A stretch of DNA of 64,000 bases from contig OY741268.1 of the NCBI GenBank assembly GCA_963514095.1, positions 28,553,064 to 28,617,063 on the forward strand. The letters run 5' to 3'. The number at the start of each line of letters is the position of its first letter. Positions within the stretch are counted from its first letter, which is position 1. The notes under the pieces are model-generated. The model searched no databases and was not told the DNA's origin. It saw only the letters and a list, made by a program, of their open reading frames with translations. Of this stretch, positions 1 through 52,605 are shown in pieces. This stretch comes from Eutrigla gurnardus (taxonomy: Eukaryota; Chordata; Actinopteri; Perciformes; Triglidae). The translations under genes and the position numbers were made by a program.

Positions 1-424
1 ATTTACTGGGGGGGAGGGGGGACTTAACCCTGTGTGTTTGATTTAAATTGGGAATGTCTGAATAAACAGAGAAGACACAATGGTTTATTCTTCCAGAAGA
101 CAAACTGGCAACAACTTATTTAATCGATCTTAAATATATGTAGAGGGTTTTTTTTAAGGGCGTTCAAAGATGATCTGCCAGAGAAACGGAGACCCTGCCA
201 ACAAAAGTCTCAACATTCATCCGGCGTTCGGTCCAAACTGGAGAAATCTGGAAATAGCCTTAAAGGCTTAGTGGGAAAGGTGGAGTGGACACACGCCCAG
301 TTTAACACTCCACCGGAGTGTTTTCCTCCGTGTGTTCTGCTCCAACTGGAAATGAACCTCGGGAAATTAATCTCGTCTGCATTAACTGTCTGAAGGTCCC
401 GTTGCGTGACATGCTCGACCGTGG

Positions 425-426
425 TC

Positions 427-469
<43 letters not shown>

Positions 470-470
470 T
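425..470 (+). repeat. (CAGA)11 microsatellite
   Basis: A perfect CAGA tetranucleotide tract in the gpc3 intron; it generates Gln-Thr-Asp-Arg frames that are not genes. Confidence 0.95.
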
Positions 471-3345
471 AAGGAGGAAGACGGGAAGGAAAGAAAACAG
501 AGAGAAGAACAAGACGCCTTCCTCTTTACATTTCAGATTCAATAAAAGTTGAGTCATGAGAGTCGTCCGAAAAAACGCCGCTGAGGAGCTTTTCCATGAC
601 TCGCTCTGTGTGGAACAAAAAATCTCCCGTTGTCTGTCCGTCTTTCTCCCATGATGCCCCTCATTCATTCCCGCTGTCATGCGTTTCCACCGGCGCTCCC
701 CGTCCAAGCGTCTGCAGACATAAAGGGGATTTGCACGATAGGATCTGTGCAAGGAAAGTGCATTTCCTTCATCTGTCACACAAGGTCGTCTGTGCTGGAA
801 AGGGTTTTATTTGACACACACACATGTTTAAACATATACGAGGGTTTACAGGAGCTCCCAGATAAACAGGACAGGAGGTTTCATGATGACAGAAAAAGGC
901 CGAACCTTGAAAACGAAGACCTCTAATTTGATCTGCTTTGGCCACATTGAGGGGACGATGAGAATAGCGACACTAAAAATGAATGCAGGGCAAGAAACAC
1001 CAGCGGTCAGAGAATGAGTCAGGTTGTAAACGAAACCCTGGGTTAGCCGAATGTATTTGGGCGAGGAACCCAGAGTGAATAGTCGAGTTATTTCCCACCA
1101 AACCTGCACGTTGTAAACACCCATCTGTTTACACACACACTTCCTGGTCCTCTGACCTGCTGTTCTTTCCGTGGTTTAGCTTGAATATTTACCTAAATCC
1201 CATCGTCTAAACACTTTTTCTTTCCTGACCTACTTTGTTGGAGCGCCGCGGTCCCGTTTAACTACGAAGCTAACCAGTCGTGTTTCTGGCCACCTGATGA
1301 ATTCTGAAGTCTGGTTTCCATCAAGGCTCGAGGGAACGATGTGGCTCTTTAGCTGCTGAACACGACCCACATCAGAACGCGTCTCTCTCAGGTTCACCTC
1401 AGAGCCAATTACGGAGACCACCGACATTAGAAGGTGAAACCGTACGAACTCACGACAAGAATACTCTGTTTGGGGAAAACCAGAGCCTTCGGTTGTGCAG
1501 ATTAGATTTGGAGACGAGATGTGTTGAGGCATTGAAAGAAACATTGAGAGCAGCAGATTCCGTCCGGGCCGAGTCATGAGCAGCGTGTCCAGACGTGTCC
1601 TGCTGTGGAGAGGACACAACACAGGGGCCTGATCCCAATCACACACCGACGAGAGAAAAAACCCTTTCTCTGCAAGCTTCCTGTCTTCACCATCGCTCAC
1701 GTCAACAGAGAGACATTTACGTTAGGAATTTGTCCTTTTTCCCCCTGATTTATAGTCAGGAAGCGGCTCCTGTAAAACAGGTGAGGATCGGCCAGCGCAG
1801 GTTGATTCCTATCAGCGCGGGTCAACCAGTGGTTGCTCGGGGGGGGGCGGGGGTCGCAGCTGTCGGGCGAACAGCGCGACCCCGTGTGGAGTTCATGTCA
1901 TGTGTGGGAGGCGGCGACAGACTTTTTGCGGTTTTCTGTGTCTCTGTCTGGGCCGGCCCTCGTTGAGCAATCGGCCACATGTTTGGGCTTTGTGCTACGG
2001 CTCCTGAGCCCCCCCCCCCCCCCTGTGTTTCCACGGTGTGACTTGTGCTTTTGTGCTGAGGGAGAGGTGAACCCTGTGGCCTGCGGCAATGCCTACAGCC
2101 GGCCTGATTACATGTTCTACAGGTCCAAGCTCCCTGACGCAACTCTCCAAGCCAGATTTCCTCTCCCTAATGCAAAACACACCAAAAACATCTCTTTTAT
2201 TTGTTTCCTCTCTGCTTCTTTTTGCTTTTTTTTTTTCTTTAAATGAAATTGCAGAAGATTCCAGTGCAGCGTGACTTGAGGTTTCTCCCTCTCGCGGCCG
2301 GATCACACTGTGGCAGCATCACTTTCGACACAAGCGCGTATCGCACCCCTCCCTGTTGCCACCGCCGCCGCAGCCCAGGCAGAAGCCACAGCGCCGCCAC
2401 GGCTCACTGCCACGGCCCCCATCACTGTGATTACGCAGCCAGGCTTATTTTAATCCTCCCCCCCCAAAGAAAACATTTGTTTTTGTTTATCTGCTGCTAT
2501 CTTTATCTTGTGTTTCTTGATTCCACTTACCTCACGTGTGTCTGAAACTGTACTTCCATTCCTAAATGTTCAAACCCTCAGACCTTGTTTTTGTAGTTGA
2601 GTCAGTCGGTCGGTCCGGTTGCATGATACCGGTTGAATGAAACTACCACATGGGTGAAATGTTGGCACAGACGTTCCTGTTCCCCTCAGAATGAAATGTA
2701 ATCACTTTGGTCATCCCCGGACTTTTATTCTTTATTATTATCTAGCTCCAGCCTCAGCTGTACAGAGTGCAAATATTAGCAAGCGCTCATGTTATGTAAA
2801 CATCAGCATGTTCATTGTGAGCATGTTAGCATGTTAGCATGCCGGTTCAGCTCCTCCTCCGTGTTGTTCTTCTAACATCCAGTGAATCTGAGGGCAGGGT
2901 GTGTGTTTACGTGTGTTTGCTGGCAGGTGGTGAGTTACACACCGAGCTCTAAAACAGGGACGCCAGTTGCTCTCCATGCCCCCCCCCCCCCCCCCCCTCA
3001 CTCCTCATACCTTTTTTTAGGATTTGTTCTAAAATACCCCGAACCACGTCTTTCCCTCTGTGCTCCACAAGTGTTTGGTTTGCCTTTGTATTTGGTGTGC
3101 AAGGAGAGCCCCTCCCCTCCCAAAGTCCAGCTGAGTTGCCAGGATGCAGACCAGCAGAAGGAATTTCAGTAACCTCAGTAAATCTACGCGAGGCCTCCGG
3201 GGCAAAAAAAAGTAGGCAAACACGGTTCTCGTCCTGAACAAAAACAGCCCAGTACATCAAACCGTTACACATCATGTGGAGAGTTTGTTCCTGAGGACGT
3301 GTTTTAATGTGACATCCGAGGGCTCCGCTCTGTGGATGCACCGGT

Positions 3346-3373
3346 CCCCCCCCCCCCCCCCCCCCCCCCCCCC
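3346..3373 (+). repeat. C28 homopolymer
   Basis: 28 consecutive C, the longest of several C or G runs in the window. The length is likely unreliable in assembly. Confidence 0.9.
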
Positions 3374-3621
3374 GTCCCCAGCGGTCCGAGTGACCACGCT
3401 TCTGAGAAATGTTGCGGTCATGGCGCGTGTATGGCCTCAATGTGGAGACGTGAATGGAGGTTTGTCGGGCCGGGAACAAGCTGATGTGTGTTCCCTCGCA
3501 AAACCTGAGAGTTTATGTCACTTGTAAAAAACCCAGATTGACTGGTTTGTATATGCAGGCGGAGGGAACGGGGTTGTTTATCTTCAGACTGACGTAATTC
3601 TGTGATTAGCTTTTTTCTCTC

Positions 3622-3624
<3 letters not shown>

Positions 3625-3661
<37 letters not shown>
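3625..3661 (+). repeat. (AC)18 microsatellite
   Basis: A perfect AC array in the gpc3 intron. Confidence 0.93.
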
Positions 3662-3665
<4 letters not shown>

Positions 3666-4885
3666 GAGAGTCTGATCTCAGGCAGACGCTGCAGCTGACT
3701 TGAGACGAAGCCCATATGAACTCAATTTTCTCCCGCAGACGGCCAAAACAACCAAAAACATCAACAACAACAGAGAAAAAATGCATGCTGACACACGCAG
3801 ATAGGAAGGAAATCAATAAAAAACACAAACAAGGAGGCCGAGTGGTGAGATGAAAGGAGGCTCGGAGGGCACGCAGCAGGAATTTAGCACATCTGTTACC
3901 TTGGCAGGGCTCTCAATCATGTGTGATGTTGTGGAGGCCGAGAGACGATCAGAGAGCTGCTCGTCTCGTCTCGCCTGGATTTCACCCGTGGGACCAAGAC
4001 GGGAGACGTTTCTCTTCTATTTCTGTGTTCAGAAGCTCAGCAAGAAAAAAGATTGTGTGGATGTATAAAGTTTCCTGTTTCACACCTTTTAAGTTGATTT
4101 CCAGCTCTCGTTCCTATATTATATATTTGAGTTGATTAGTCGACCGCAGCTCTCAATAAACACTTCTGGTATGTTTTTGCACAAATAGATTATGAGCTTC
4201 TGGAAAACCACGTGGGAAAAATATCTGAGTTGAACAACAACAACAGCTTTTTCAGCCCAGAGGCCAAACTGGAATAAAAATAATAACGGTGCATGTTTCT
4301 TCATCTTATCTTGTTTAATCTGTTGCCTGATTTCATTCTTTTAATTGCTTTTTATACTGCCATCTTGGGAAGAGGTTTCCAACCATAACTGGGTCCATAA
4401 AAGTCAGAATATTACAATATTCACATATATTTGTCTTCATGCTTCATCCTGCTCTCTGCTTGGAGATGCCGGCGTTATTGTGTCCCCGTCTCCCCGAGAC
4501 GAGGACGTCTGCCAGGAACAACACAATCACACCCGTCTGCCTGCTCTGTTTCTGTTGCTACCAGTAAATTACACGGAGCGACGGCCACAAACCCCTCTGA
4601 ATGAATCACGTTTGGACCGAAATAACAAAACTGGCACCGATAACAAAACTGTTGAATATAATTAGAGTTTGGTTAAATACCGGCACTTGAAGGAATTCCC
4701 CTCATGCTGCTCTAATCATACGCTCCGCGCTCACATCAAGAGACAACCCTTATTTATTTTAACAGCTTTGTTAAACCATTAATGCAGCGGCACCTTCCGG
4801 CCGCAGAGTGATTCATGGAGAGAGGGCGAGGAGTGACATCATTACCTTTTTTATTTTTTAAACCTCTTCCTGTTTTGTCCCACAG

Positions 4886-14868
<9,983 letters not shown>

Positions 14869-16355
14869 CCCCCCCCCCTTCACCCTTCACCCTTCACCCT
14901 TCGGATTCAACACAAACTCTACAGAACGGGACAAACTTTGCAAAAATACTCCATTTCTCTTTATCCGTCTCGGCAGCAAACCTGTTTTTATTTCCTTCAA
15001 CATCACTGGATGTCCTCGACATGTAAGTGCACCAGATGAAGCCGAGGCCCCGTGTATATAACGAACTGGCTAATATGTTATTATTACAACGTTTAGGCCC
15101 TCTTGCCTCACCTCCTCCCCCGCTCTCTCTCTGACTTCCGTCCAACGGTGAAGCGATGGGCGCTGACCTGCGAGCTCGGAGCCCCTCGGAGAACGGATCC
15201 ACAACAGACCTTGTTCAAACGCTCCCAGCCTGCTACAACTTATTGCCCCACAGAGACGTTGGAAGCTGGAAGAGGGAAGAAACCTTTCTTTTTTCTTGCC
15301 GTGGCGGTGACTGATCTCCTGCCAGAACCCGGGCTTGGGCTGGGGGAGTTGTTGTGGCCTCCTTATCCCCAGAGATTGAGGTTAAACCCTTGTGTAAACA
15401 CACACCGTACCTTAAGACGCTCTGTTGCTACTTAAAGCCGGGTAGGTGGTTTATTTTTGGCGTTAGAGGGCAAAGATTCCATAAATAACATTTCAGCGTA
15501 TTGTAATTCAAGTGTTCCCACAGGGGGGGAAGCAAAGCCCTCATCCTGCAGCTCTAAGCCCCTCCCACCAGGCGAGCACGGCCATGTGGACGCACTTCGT
15601 ACAGTAACCAGTCACTCATTTAAACATCCTTCGTACGGCAACCTAACGAGCTACGATCTCGGCAACATTTTCCCTCCGTCTCTCAGAAGCTTCGCCGATG
15701 TCGTCTCTTTCTGATGAGTTTGTATTTGGAAAGCAGCCGACAGGAAGATATTCCTAAAAAGTCTTTTCTTTCTCTCCCACTTGAATTGCAACATGTTTTA
15801 AATCCCGTCATCCTCCCTCCTTGTTTGTGGTGATAGGAAGTTATTTCAGACCCTCAATCCCAGTGTTCACACTCCCACGTCAGTGTTGGTTTCATGTTGT
15901 AACGCTTTTTTAATAGAACAGTGACCGCCCTCTACTAATAATAATAATAATAAAACAATATTACAGCCTAAATCTCCAAATCAGCCTGATAACTGTACAG
16001 ATGTTTGTTGGTGCCATGTTTACAAAAAATGAAATATGCCGTTTGTGGACTGAATGATCGATTTTTTTTTTAATGAACCGAGGAGAATTTAAATATGTGT
16101 ACATTACTTTTTGCAGTGTTGGAGCTCGTACATTGTTAAATTATTTTGTTCTTCGATGCTTTGTTTGAACCAGAAGTCAGATTTTTTTATTATTATTATT
16201 ATAGTTTTGGTTCATGTGGTGGACGCTGGTTTCCAGCTCTCATTTGAGGAACTGGAGGAGGTGATGGATGTTTGGACCGTGAGTGTCCATCCATCCTCCG
16301 CCCTCCAAGGAGACGTTGATGAGGAAATACAATAAAGGAAACATGTTTTACTGTA
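14869..16355 (+). other. gpc3: gpc3 3'UTR (inferred extent)
   Basis: This is noncoding sequence after the gpc3 stop. It is increasingly AT-rich and carries AATAAA at 15949-15954 (inside an ATA repeat) and at 16331-16336. The second is followed by a T/GT-rich stretch suited to cleavage. The end is inferred from these signals. Confidence 0.55.
16331..16336 (+). promoter_or_regulatory. Polyadenylation signal AATAAA, gpc3
   Basis: A canonical hexamer about 1.46 kb after the gpc3 stop, with TGTATTTTGTTTTAATGTTTG downstream elements. It is the best candidate for the distal gpc3 3' end; the hexamer at 15949 is an alternative. Confidence 0.5.
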
Positions 16356-17907
16356 TTTTGTTTTAATGTTTGAATGCATGTGTGTGAACACATGAGAGAC
16401 TTTTTCTTATTTCATGTGTTTGTTAACGGGAGACGTGACGTCTCGGCTTAGAGGCAGAGAATGTGTTTGCCAGAATGTTGTCCTCCCATGTAATCATACC
16501 GTGATGATGGAAACGTGTACTATTCTGCAGATTTGCTTTTTGTCATGAATACAGTCACCAAAAAAACAACAACGTATTTCTCATATTTAAATTTATATAG
16601 AAGGCATTTTAAAGGAAATATCCAGGTAAAGATATTAAATTAGATTATTCATCGCTGAATAAGCAACAATGAAACGTCGCTTGATTATTATTAACAACAG
16701 CAAAGCAGATCACACTTTAAAATATTGCTAAATCACATACAGCGATATATATGACTGTAATCTTCCATCTGTAAATGTGAAATAAGCCAATAGTTGTTTG
16801 TGTTGTAGCTGACTGAGAAACTTATTTTTACTTCCAGGAACTTTAAAGAAAAGTTTCAGCTCCTTCCCTCTGAGTGTTTTAAAAAAGTTCCACATTTAGA
16901 CGATATTGTTTAGAAGAACATAAAAATGTATTCTGGGGTCGTTTCTCTGGTACCATCGTTCCTCTCGTGTAACAAACAGACGAGGTGTGTTTTTATTCCT
17001 TTGTGGAAACAGATCGATATCAGAAAACAACACAGTAAATGTTCCTCAGAATCAAAAGTCAGCGTTGGACAGATAACGGTTCACCACGCTGACACACACT
17101 CTATTAATAACTGCATTATGCCATCTCCGCTGCTCGCACATCTAATCCACAGGAATCGTTTAAAAGGACGGATTCTAGTTCTCAGATTTCACGTTTGCTT
17201 CTCCCTCTCTCTAAATTCTATGACAACAGCATCATTTAAACCGACATAAAACATCAATACTGCCACTGCAGTGCTGTTATTTATCTTTTTAATTCCTACT
17301 AAATACATATAAGAGTCATATATGTTTGTTATTATAAAAATATATTTTATGCAACTAATGAGACAAACCCTTTAAAAACTGGTGTGCATCTTTTTCTGTT
17401 GTCGGCAAACCCTGAAGTTGGCGTTGCCATGGTTCCCTCGACAAACAGCCAATCAGATTTTGACCTTGGATTTTAGATTATTGCAGAAAATCAACTCAAA
17501 CCTTTATGATGCCAACAGGATTTATTCAGTGAGATAATCGTCCACCACCTTTACGATCTGTGAAGCGTTGAACGCTAACTACACCTCGGTCACATGACTT
17601 CACATCGACGAGTCTCATTTAGACACTTTGACCTGTTTTTTTATTTAAAGATGCTTCAAAGCTTCAAAATGAAAACTGTATTTTACATTGTGGAGTGAAA
17701 TGTTAAGATCTTATGAAGACTTGTAACTCTAAGGAATTGTACGTGTTGTACACGTAATTTTAACCTTTTAACCTTTTAGGACTCCTATATAATATATAAT
17801 ATATAGACTATGGATAGAATAGAATAGAAACTAATTGAACACTAAAGCTTTGACTCCATTATGCAACAAGTTCTCTGGGTTTGTCAAAAGTCATCCTGGG
17901 ATATGTG

Positions 17908-17968
17908 TATATATATATACAGATATATGTATGTATATCTATATATATATATATATATGTATATATAT
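17908..17968. repeat. AT-rich microsatellite
   Basis: TATA/TATG repeats in the intergenic region; no gene association. Confidence 0.8.
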
Positions 17969-19199
17969 GTACATACTGTATGTTTATCCATAAGAAGTGA
18001 ACTGAACCATCTTCATATTTAGCCGTTTCTTGAAGTGCATGGGAAATGAGCGAGGGGAAGCGGGCGGCGTGCTGCGGAGGTTATGAATAGGACACACAAT
18101 GTTGCGAGTATATATATGTGTTACTTGATGTGCTCCTCAGCCTCTGATCCACTTCAAAGCCCTCCGTGAATCAGATAATTTATGTTTCTCCGGAGCGTGC
18201 TGGTGGTTCCACGAAGCCTCGGAGCAGCATGTGAATCATGGGTGTTATTCCTGGGATCTGGATTTCTCTCTCACTCCCGGCAGACGATGATGAACCACCC
18301 TGGGCATGACATCTGCTCTCTGTGGGGTTTCCTCCACATTGAACCCCCATTAGCGTCCCCCCCCTCCCCCCCCCTCCCCCACCTGAACCAGGTAACAGAC
18401 GCTCTCTCAACAACGAAACGAGCTTCATTAGTCCAAATAGTTTCTTTAACGATCACTCACAGCGTCACGCGTTAACACGCCTTATCACTACAAACGCACT
18501 TCAAAAAACATACATTTGGTCTCCCGGCGCTCCGCTGTAACATTTCACACCCACGCCATCCTCTTCTGCCCCAGATTAAAAAAAACATTGTTATCCAGCT
18601 GTGCTTTTCTCTCCTAGGCTGGATGGCAGCTTTTAAGATGGAAAAGAGAGAGAGAGGCTGATCATTAGGAGATGAGCAAACGCAGGATGGAGGAGGAGGA
18701 GGGGTGGTGGGGGTGGTGGTGGGGGTGGTGGTGGGGGTCTGAATGCTAATGCGAGGCTGGAGAAAGGGCAAACAGGCCTATTGAAATGCAGAGTTCACGT
18801 GTTTTCTTAGGGTAATATTGGGCCAATGCTGGAGCGGAGAGCATTATGAGAGCGAAAGGTCAATTTAATGTTAGTCAGCAGGAGAAGAGACCATCAGCTT
18901 TTTCTGACTCCCTATGAATATGGATTTCAGCATTATTATGTATGTTTGAGTACCGTTTACCTGGATTTAAAATAACAATATCATTCCGGTGAGCTCCTCA
19001 CGTCCAGTCCTTATTCTCTTTAACCAAGCTAGGATGTTAAGATTCCTCGGCGGGAGGAAGGAAAAGCCTGAGACGTGTCACGTCGTCCGGAGCTCATTCA
19101 CGTCTAATTACCATGGCGCTGGACCATTTTGGTACCTTTTGTTGGGTCCATTGAGAGCAGCGCCGGGCCCACGCTCTCCCATGCAAGCTGGGCTCCAGC

Positions 19200-19230
19200 A
19201 TCCTCCTCCTCCTCCTCCTCCTCCTCCTCC
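19200..19230 (+). repeat. (TCC)10 array
   Basis: A perfect TCC array followed by TGCTCCTCCTGCTCC. Confidence 0.9.
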
Positions 19231-21337
19231 TGCTCCTCCTGCTCCCCGGCTTCCCTTCCAGCAGCAGCAGAGTGAATGGAGCCGCCGGAGGAATGTGGAC
19301 ACAAAAGGAGGAATGTCATTTTGCCGAGTGCCCCCCCCCCCCCCCCATGGACGTGTGCGCACACACAGACAGAAGCACCCCACAAGTCCAGGCATGTTTA
19401 AACACAGGGGGTAAAAAGTCTTATTATTATGACTTCTTTCTTTTAATTAAGGGATGTGTGCAAGACCGAGAATCGACTCTATATCACATATTTCAGACTT
19501 TATAGAATTAGAATAAAGATCATAAAGAGAAGAAAACTGTCAGTGTTATTTAAAAGACACATTTCACAGATTTAATTCAAACTTTAAATAGGTTAATTGT
19601 TTTTCCTGCCCAGTGTTAGGAGAAGAAACAAGTTGTTAGGGAGGTCAAAGGTCAGAAAACAGCAGCGGGTTTTTTAACAAACGGCTCCCGAGAATCAGGA
19701 GTGGAAAAAAAAACACTGGTGCAAAAAAAAAAAAAATGAGTGAAGGAGATATTTCTTGGCAAGCAGAGGATACTTGGGGGGGGGGGGGTAAGTATCTGTT
19801 GAACAGATGGCATTTTGAAAAGTTACATCTCAGAACACATGTGGATACACGCTCCACGCTCTCAGGATGAAACCGCTCAGAACCCGGCGATGACGGGACG
19901 TGTGACAGTTTCTCCTCCTGATGACTTAAAGCAAACAATCTGCTGATTTGTTTTTTGTTGTTGAATCTTTTTATTGTTTTTTTTCAGTTACAATACAAAG
20001 ACACAAATCAAAACACATCAATAAGTATAAAAGGCACTTGAAGAATTTAAAACATATGCAGATATAAGTGGTATATTGCTAGTTTGGTAACTAACTTACA
20101 TCATGTTTCCTAAGAAAAGTAAAGAATAAAAACATCTTACATGCATCCACATGTTCATGTAGACACTAGTTGGATCCCACATAAGTATTCCCATAATACA
20201 TATTGTAAAAATGAACAAAACAAAAAGTTCAATAAATAAATAAAACAAAGCAAGAACAATAGACTACAACGCTGTCATGAAATCATCCCCCTCCAAAAAC
20301 TCCATAAATGAGCCCCAAATCTTAAAAAACGTGTTATATTTCCCTTTAATAGTAAACCGGTATGTAAGATTAGCCCCTCGATTTTTAGGGGATTATTTCA
20401 TGTGTCAACGTATTTATCCATTTATTAATAATTCATTCAAATAATTATTAATTATCGTCTCCATCCTCTTCTACAAGCTCCGCCATCCTCCCGGCTGTTT
20501 ACTGTAGTTTACTGTATGACAGAGCCGTGTTCGCCTGTTATTTCGTCTCCATGGTTACCGACCCACGAGCCAGGTTTTAATCCAAGGCAAACAAATGTAA
20601 CATGTATTGGATTATAAAGGCTGTGTAACACGTGTGGAGAAAATGAGTGTCACATGCTTTGTGTCATGAAATAAAAAAATGGGGATTCATGACGGTGCAG
20701 CTAAATTTAAATTTCTGATCACGGAGTGGCTTCCATTACATAGTTGATTGGTTTTCAACGAGGGGATCCAGGATGCCGAAGTGTCCTCGGGGTGTTTCCG
20801 TTTGGGGTCGAGAAAACGATTCATCTCCACTTATTCTTCCACAGATTTCTACGTTGGGACAGACCTTTAGTTCAAAGGGCTTTTTATCTCGGCGGTTATC
20901 TCCAGTCTGACAGTTAAAGCAGATACGAAAGCCCTCTGAAACCCGGGTCAAACGTGGGGGTCGCTCATTAAAGAGATTTGTGATTTTTAAGGACTTTTTT
21001 TCCCCTTTTCCTTATGTAATGAGAACCAGTCTTGTCCAGCTCCCACCCTCAGCTCCAGTCCTGATTTTCAAGACTGGTTTCCACCAGTCTAGACAACATA
21101 TAAGAGGTGGACATCGTCCCGGTGACGTCACCCCTCGGTTTATGGACCGCCGTAGAGGAATGAGTCCTCCAGCCTGGAAATGAGGGAACATGTCTGCATG
21201 TCCGGTTCCCTCGACTCCAAGCCAACGGGTTTTTAGTTTGATGTCTGAAAGGAGGTCTGTGTTTAACAATGAATGACCTTCATTAACATCTCTTTTATAA
21301 AGGTAGTGGCTAACAAGTGATACCCGCATCCCAGTTC

Positions 21338-22166
21338 TGAAAAGTGAAGCCAAAGCTGAAGTGCCTTAAACTTGCATTCTCTCTGCTGGCCACCGGGGGG
21401 CGACTCCTCTCTGGTTGTATAGAAGTCTATGAGAAAATGGTCCTACTTCTCTCTGCTGGCCACCAGGGGGCGACTCCTCTCTGGTTGTATAGAAGTCTGT
21501 GAGAAAATGGTCCTACTTCTCTCTGCTGGCCACCAGGGGGTGACTCCTCTCTGGTTGTATAGAAGTCTATGAGAAAATGGTCCTACTTCTCTCTTGATGT
21601 TTTATCTCAGTAAACATTGTAAACATGAGTTTATGGTCTCAATCTCTAGTTTCAAGTCTTCTTCAATCCAGCATGATGTTCATTTAGTACATTATGGTCC
21701 ATTTAGAGTCCACCAGACCAGAAAACAGGGGATGCTTTAGGGGGCGGGGCTTACCTGCTGATTGACAGGTCACTACCATGCTACCAATGCTAGTTAGCTA
21801 CTAAGATGACTTTAACATTTTAGCTGTAAAGTTGACTTTCAATTATGAAGCTAACATTGTTAGCAGCGTCACACCAGAATCCACATGGATCCAGTAAGGC
21901 TGCTCTGCTGCTTTGAGTTAATCAGATCCACCCGTTGCTCCTCCACAGTCCAAATATGGTCATGTGGACCATAATGTACTAAATGAACACGGATTGAAGA
22001 AGACTTGAAACTAGAGATTGAGACCATAAACTCATGTTTATAATGTTATAAATCAAAGTGAGAATTAATTTCCAGTAGAATCAGTTTTGCAACCAGAGGT
22101 GTCGCCCCATCATGGCCAGATATAATGCTAAAGTTTAAGGCACTTCAGGGTTGGCTTCACTCCTCA
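21338..22166. mobile_element. Foldback / MITE-like element with long imperfect inverted arms
   Basis: The outer inverted repeats at 21344-21371 and 22133-22160 match at 26 of 28 positions and may extend about 6 bp further each side. The arms continue inward: the block near 21623-21702 (starting AAACATGAGTTTATGGTCTC) recurs inverted at about 21961-22040. The left arm carries three tandem 70-bp units starting at 21379, 21449 and 21519 (CTCTCTGCTGGCCACC), and the right arm has one diverged copy. No transposase is encoded, so it is non-autonomous. I saw no clear target-site duplication. Confidence 0.7.
21379..21594 (+). repeat. 70-bp tandem repeat, three copies
   Basis: The near-identical units start at 21379, 21449 and 21519, each beginning CTCTCTGCTGGCCACC and containing GGTTGTATAGAAGTCT. 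They lie inside the left arm of the foldback element. Confidence 0.85.
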
Positions 22167-22199
22167 AACCTGCAGGTCTAGACATTACAGAGAGGGAGA

Positions 22200-22875
22200 G
22201 AAGGAGAGAGAGAGAGGGGTCCAGGTTTTGGAGTCCCGGCTCCATGCTCCACCCCTGGTGTTCCTGTTTTCCAGGTCTTCTTTGTCCCCCGGAACTTGCA
22301 CTCGCTCCTGGGTGTCCGCTAGGGTTTTCTCTGCATCTGGATCCCCCCCTCCAGTTACGACTACCAGTACAATCCGGTGTCCCGTCCTACAGGAAAACTA
22401 CGGGCTTTTCTCCCCTCTCAAAGTTTTGGAAAAGAAAAGCAAAGAAAAGGAGAAAAGAAGGGAAAGAAACCCGGCAACTTTCCCTCTCCGCGTCTCCTCC
22501 TCTCCTGTTTTTTCTGCTGTCGTCGAAGCCGCAGTGTGATTCTGAGATTCTTCGCCTGCACTTTTAAAGAAGAAGAAGAAGAAAAAACACACACAACTTT
22601 GTGTTTAATTGCTTTGGAAGTCGACGTCTAACCCGGACGCCGTCCGCGCCGTTTCCACGGGTGTGTTTCCCAGCTTCCAGAGAAAGAAGGAGAAGAAGTG
22701 AATGAAAGTTTTGTGTCGAGCTGAAGAAGTGCAGCGCGTCTCCATGAGGAAACTCAGCGTGGGAGTCGCCGAAACTTCGTCCTAGCGAACACACCTGAGC
22801 GATTACACACACGCACACACGCGTTTATATTTCATTTTTTTTATCCGCTGTGTGTCTGCTGGCCGGTGACACGCC
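22200..22875 (+). promoter_or_regulatory. gpc4: Putative gpc4 promoter / 5'UTR region
   Basis: The region upstream of the gpc4 start codon is comparatively GC-rich with scattered CpG, purine-rich AGAAGAAG tracts and a GA-rich tract (22189-22218). I found no convincing TATA box at a defined distance, so the transcription start is not placed. The main ATG at 22876 has G at -3 (ACGCCATGA), a reasonable initiation context. The signal peptide begins directly at this ATG. Confidence 0.45.
22702..22785 (+). other. Upstream ORF in the gpc4 leader (27 codons)
   Basis: An ATG at 22702 opens a frame of 27 codons with a second in-frame ATG at 22744, closed by TAG at 22783-22785. It ends 90 nt before the gpc4 ATG, a spacing compatible with reinitiation. 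It matters only if transcription starts upstream of 22702, which is likely but unproven. Confidence 0.4.

Positions 22876-52605
<29,730 letters not shown>

Larger units (their letters stand above)
1..4885 (+). other. gpc3 intron (upstream part cut by window edge)
   Basis: No further glypican exon is recognisable here. It contains a CAGA repeat (425-470), C homopolymers (2009-2023, 2979-2997 and 3346-3373), a CA repeat (3625-3661) and a GTTAGCAT-rich repeat scrap near 2790-2845. The ORFs here look like chance or repeat readings. Confidence 0.6.
16356..22200. other. gpc3-gpc4 intergenic region
   Basis: AT-rich sequence without a recognisable gene. It contains an AT/ATGT microsatellite (17908-17968), a GGTGGT-rich tract (18700-18737), a TCC array (19200-19230) and a C run (19331-19346). 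Positions 19960-20370 may be a degraded retroelement 3' end (A/T-rich, low confidence). A foldback element lies at 21338-22166. Confidence 0.5.

Noticed and set aside
210..779. 189-residue minus-strand frame near the left edge
   Set aside because: It runs through the CAGA repeat and shows no protein family features.
19960..20370. Degraded LINE 3' end on the minus strand
   Set aside because: A/T-rich tract beginning with a T-rich string resembles a reverse-oriented retroelement tail, but no reverse-transcriptase residues or target duplication can be seen.
16356..22200. A microRNA cluster, as occurs near mammalian GPC3 and GPC5
   Set aside because: I looked for miR-17/92-type seeds (AAAGTGC, TATTGCAC) in hairpin context between the genes and saw none; in mammals the cluster lies on the other side of GPC3.
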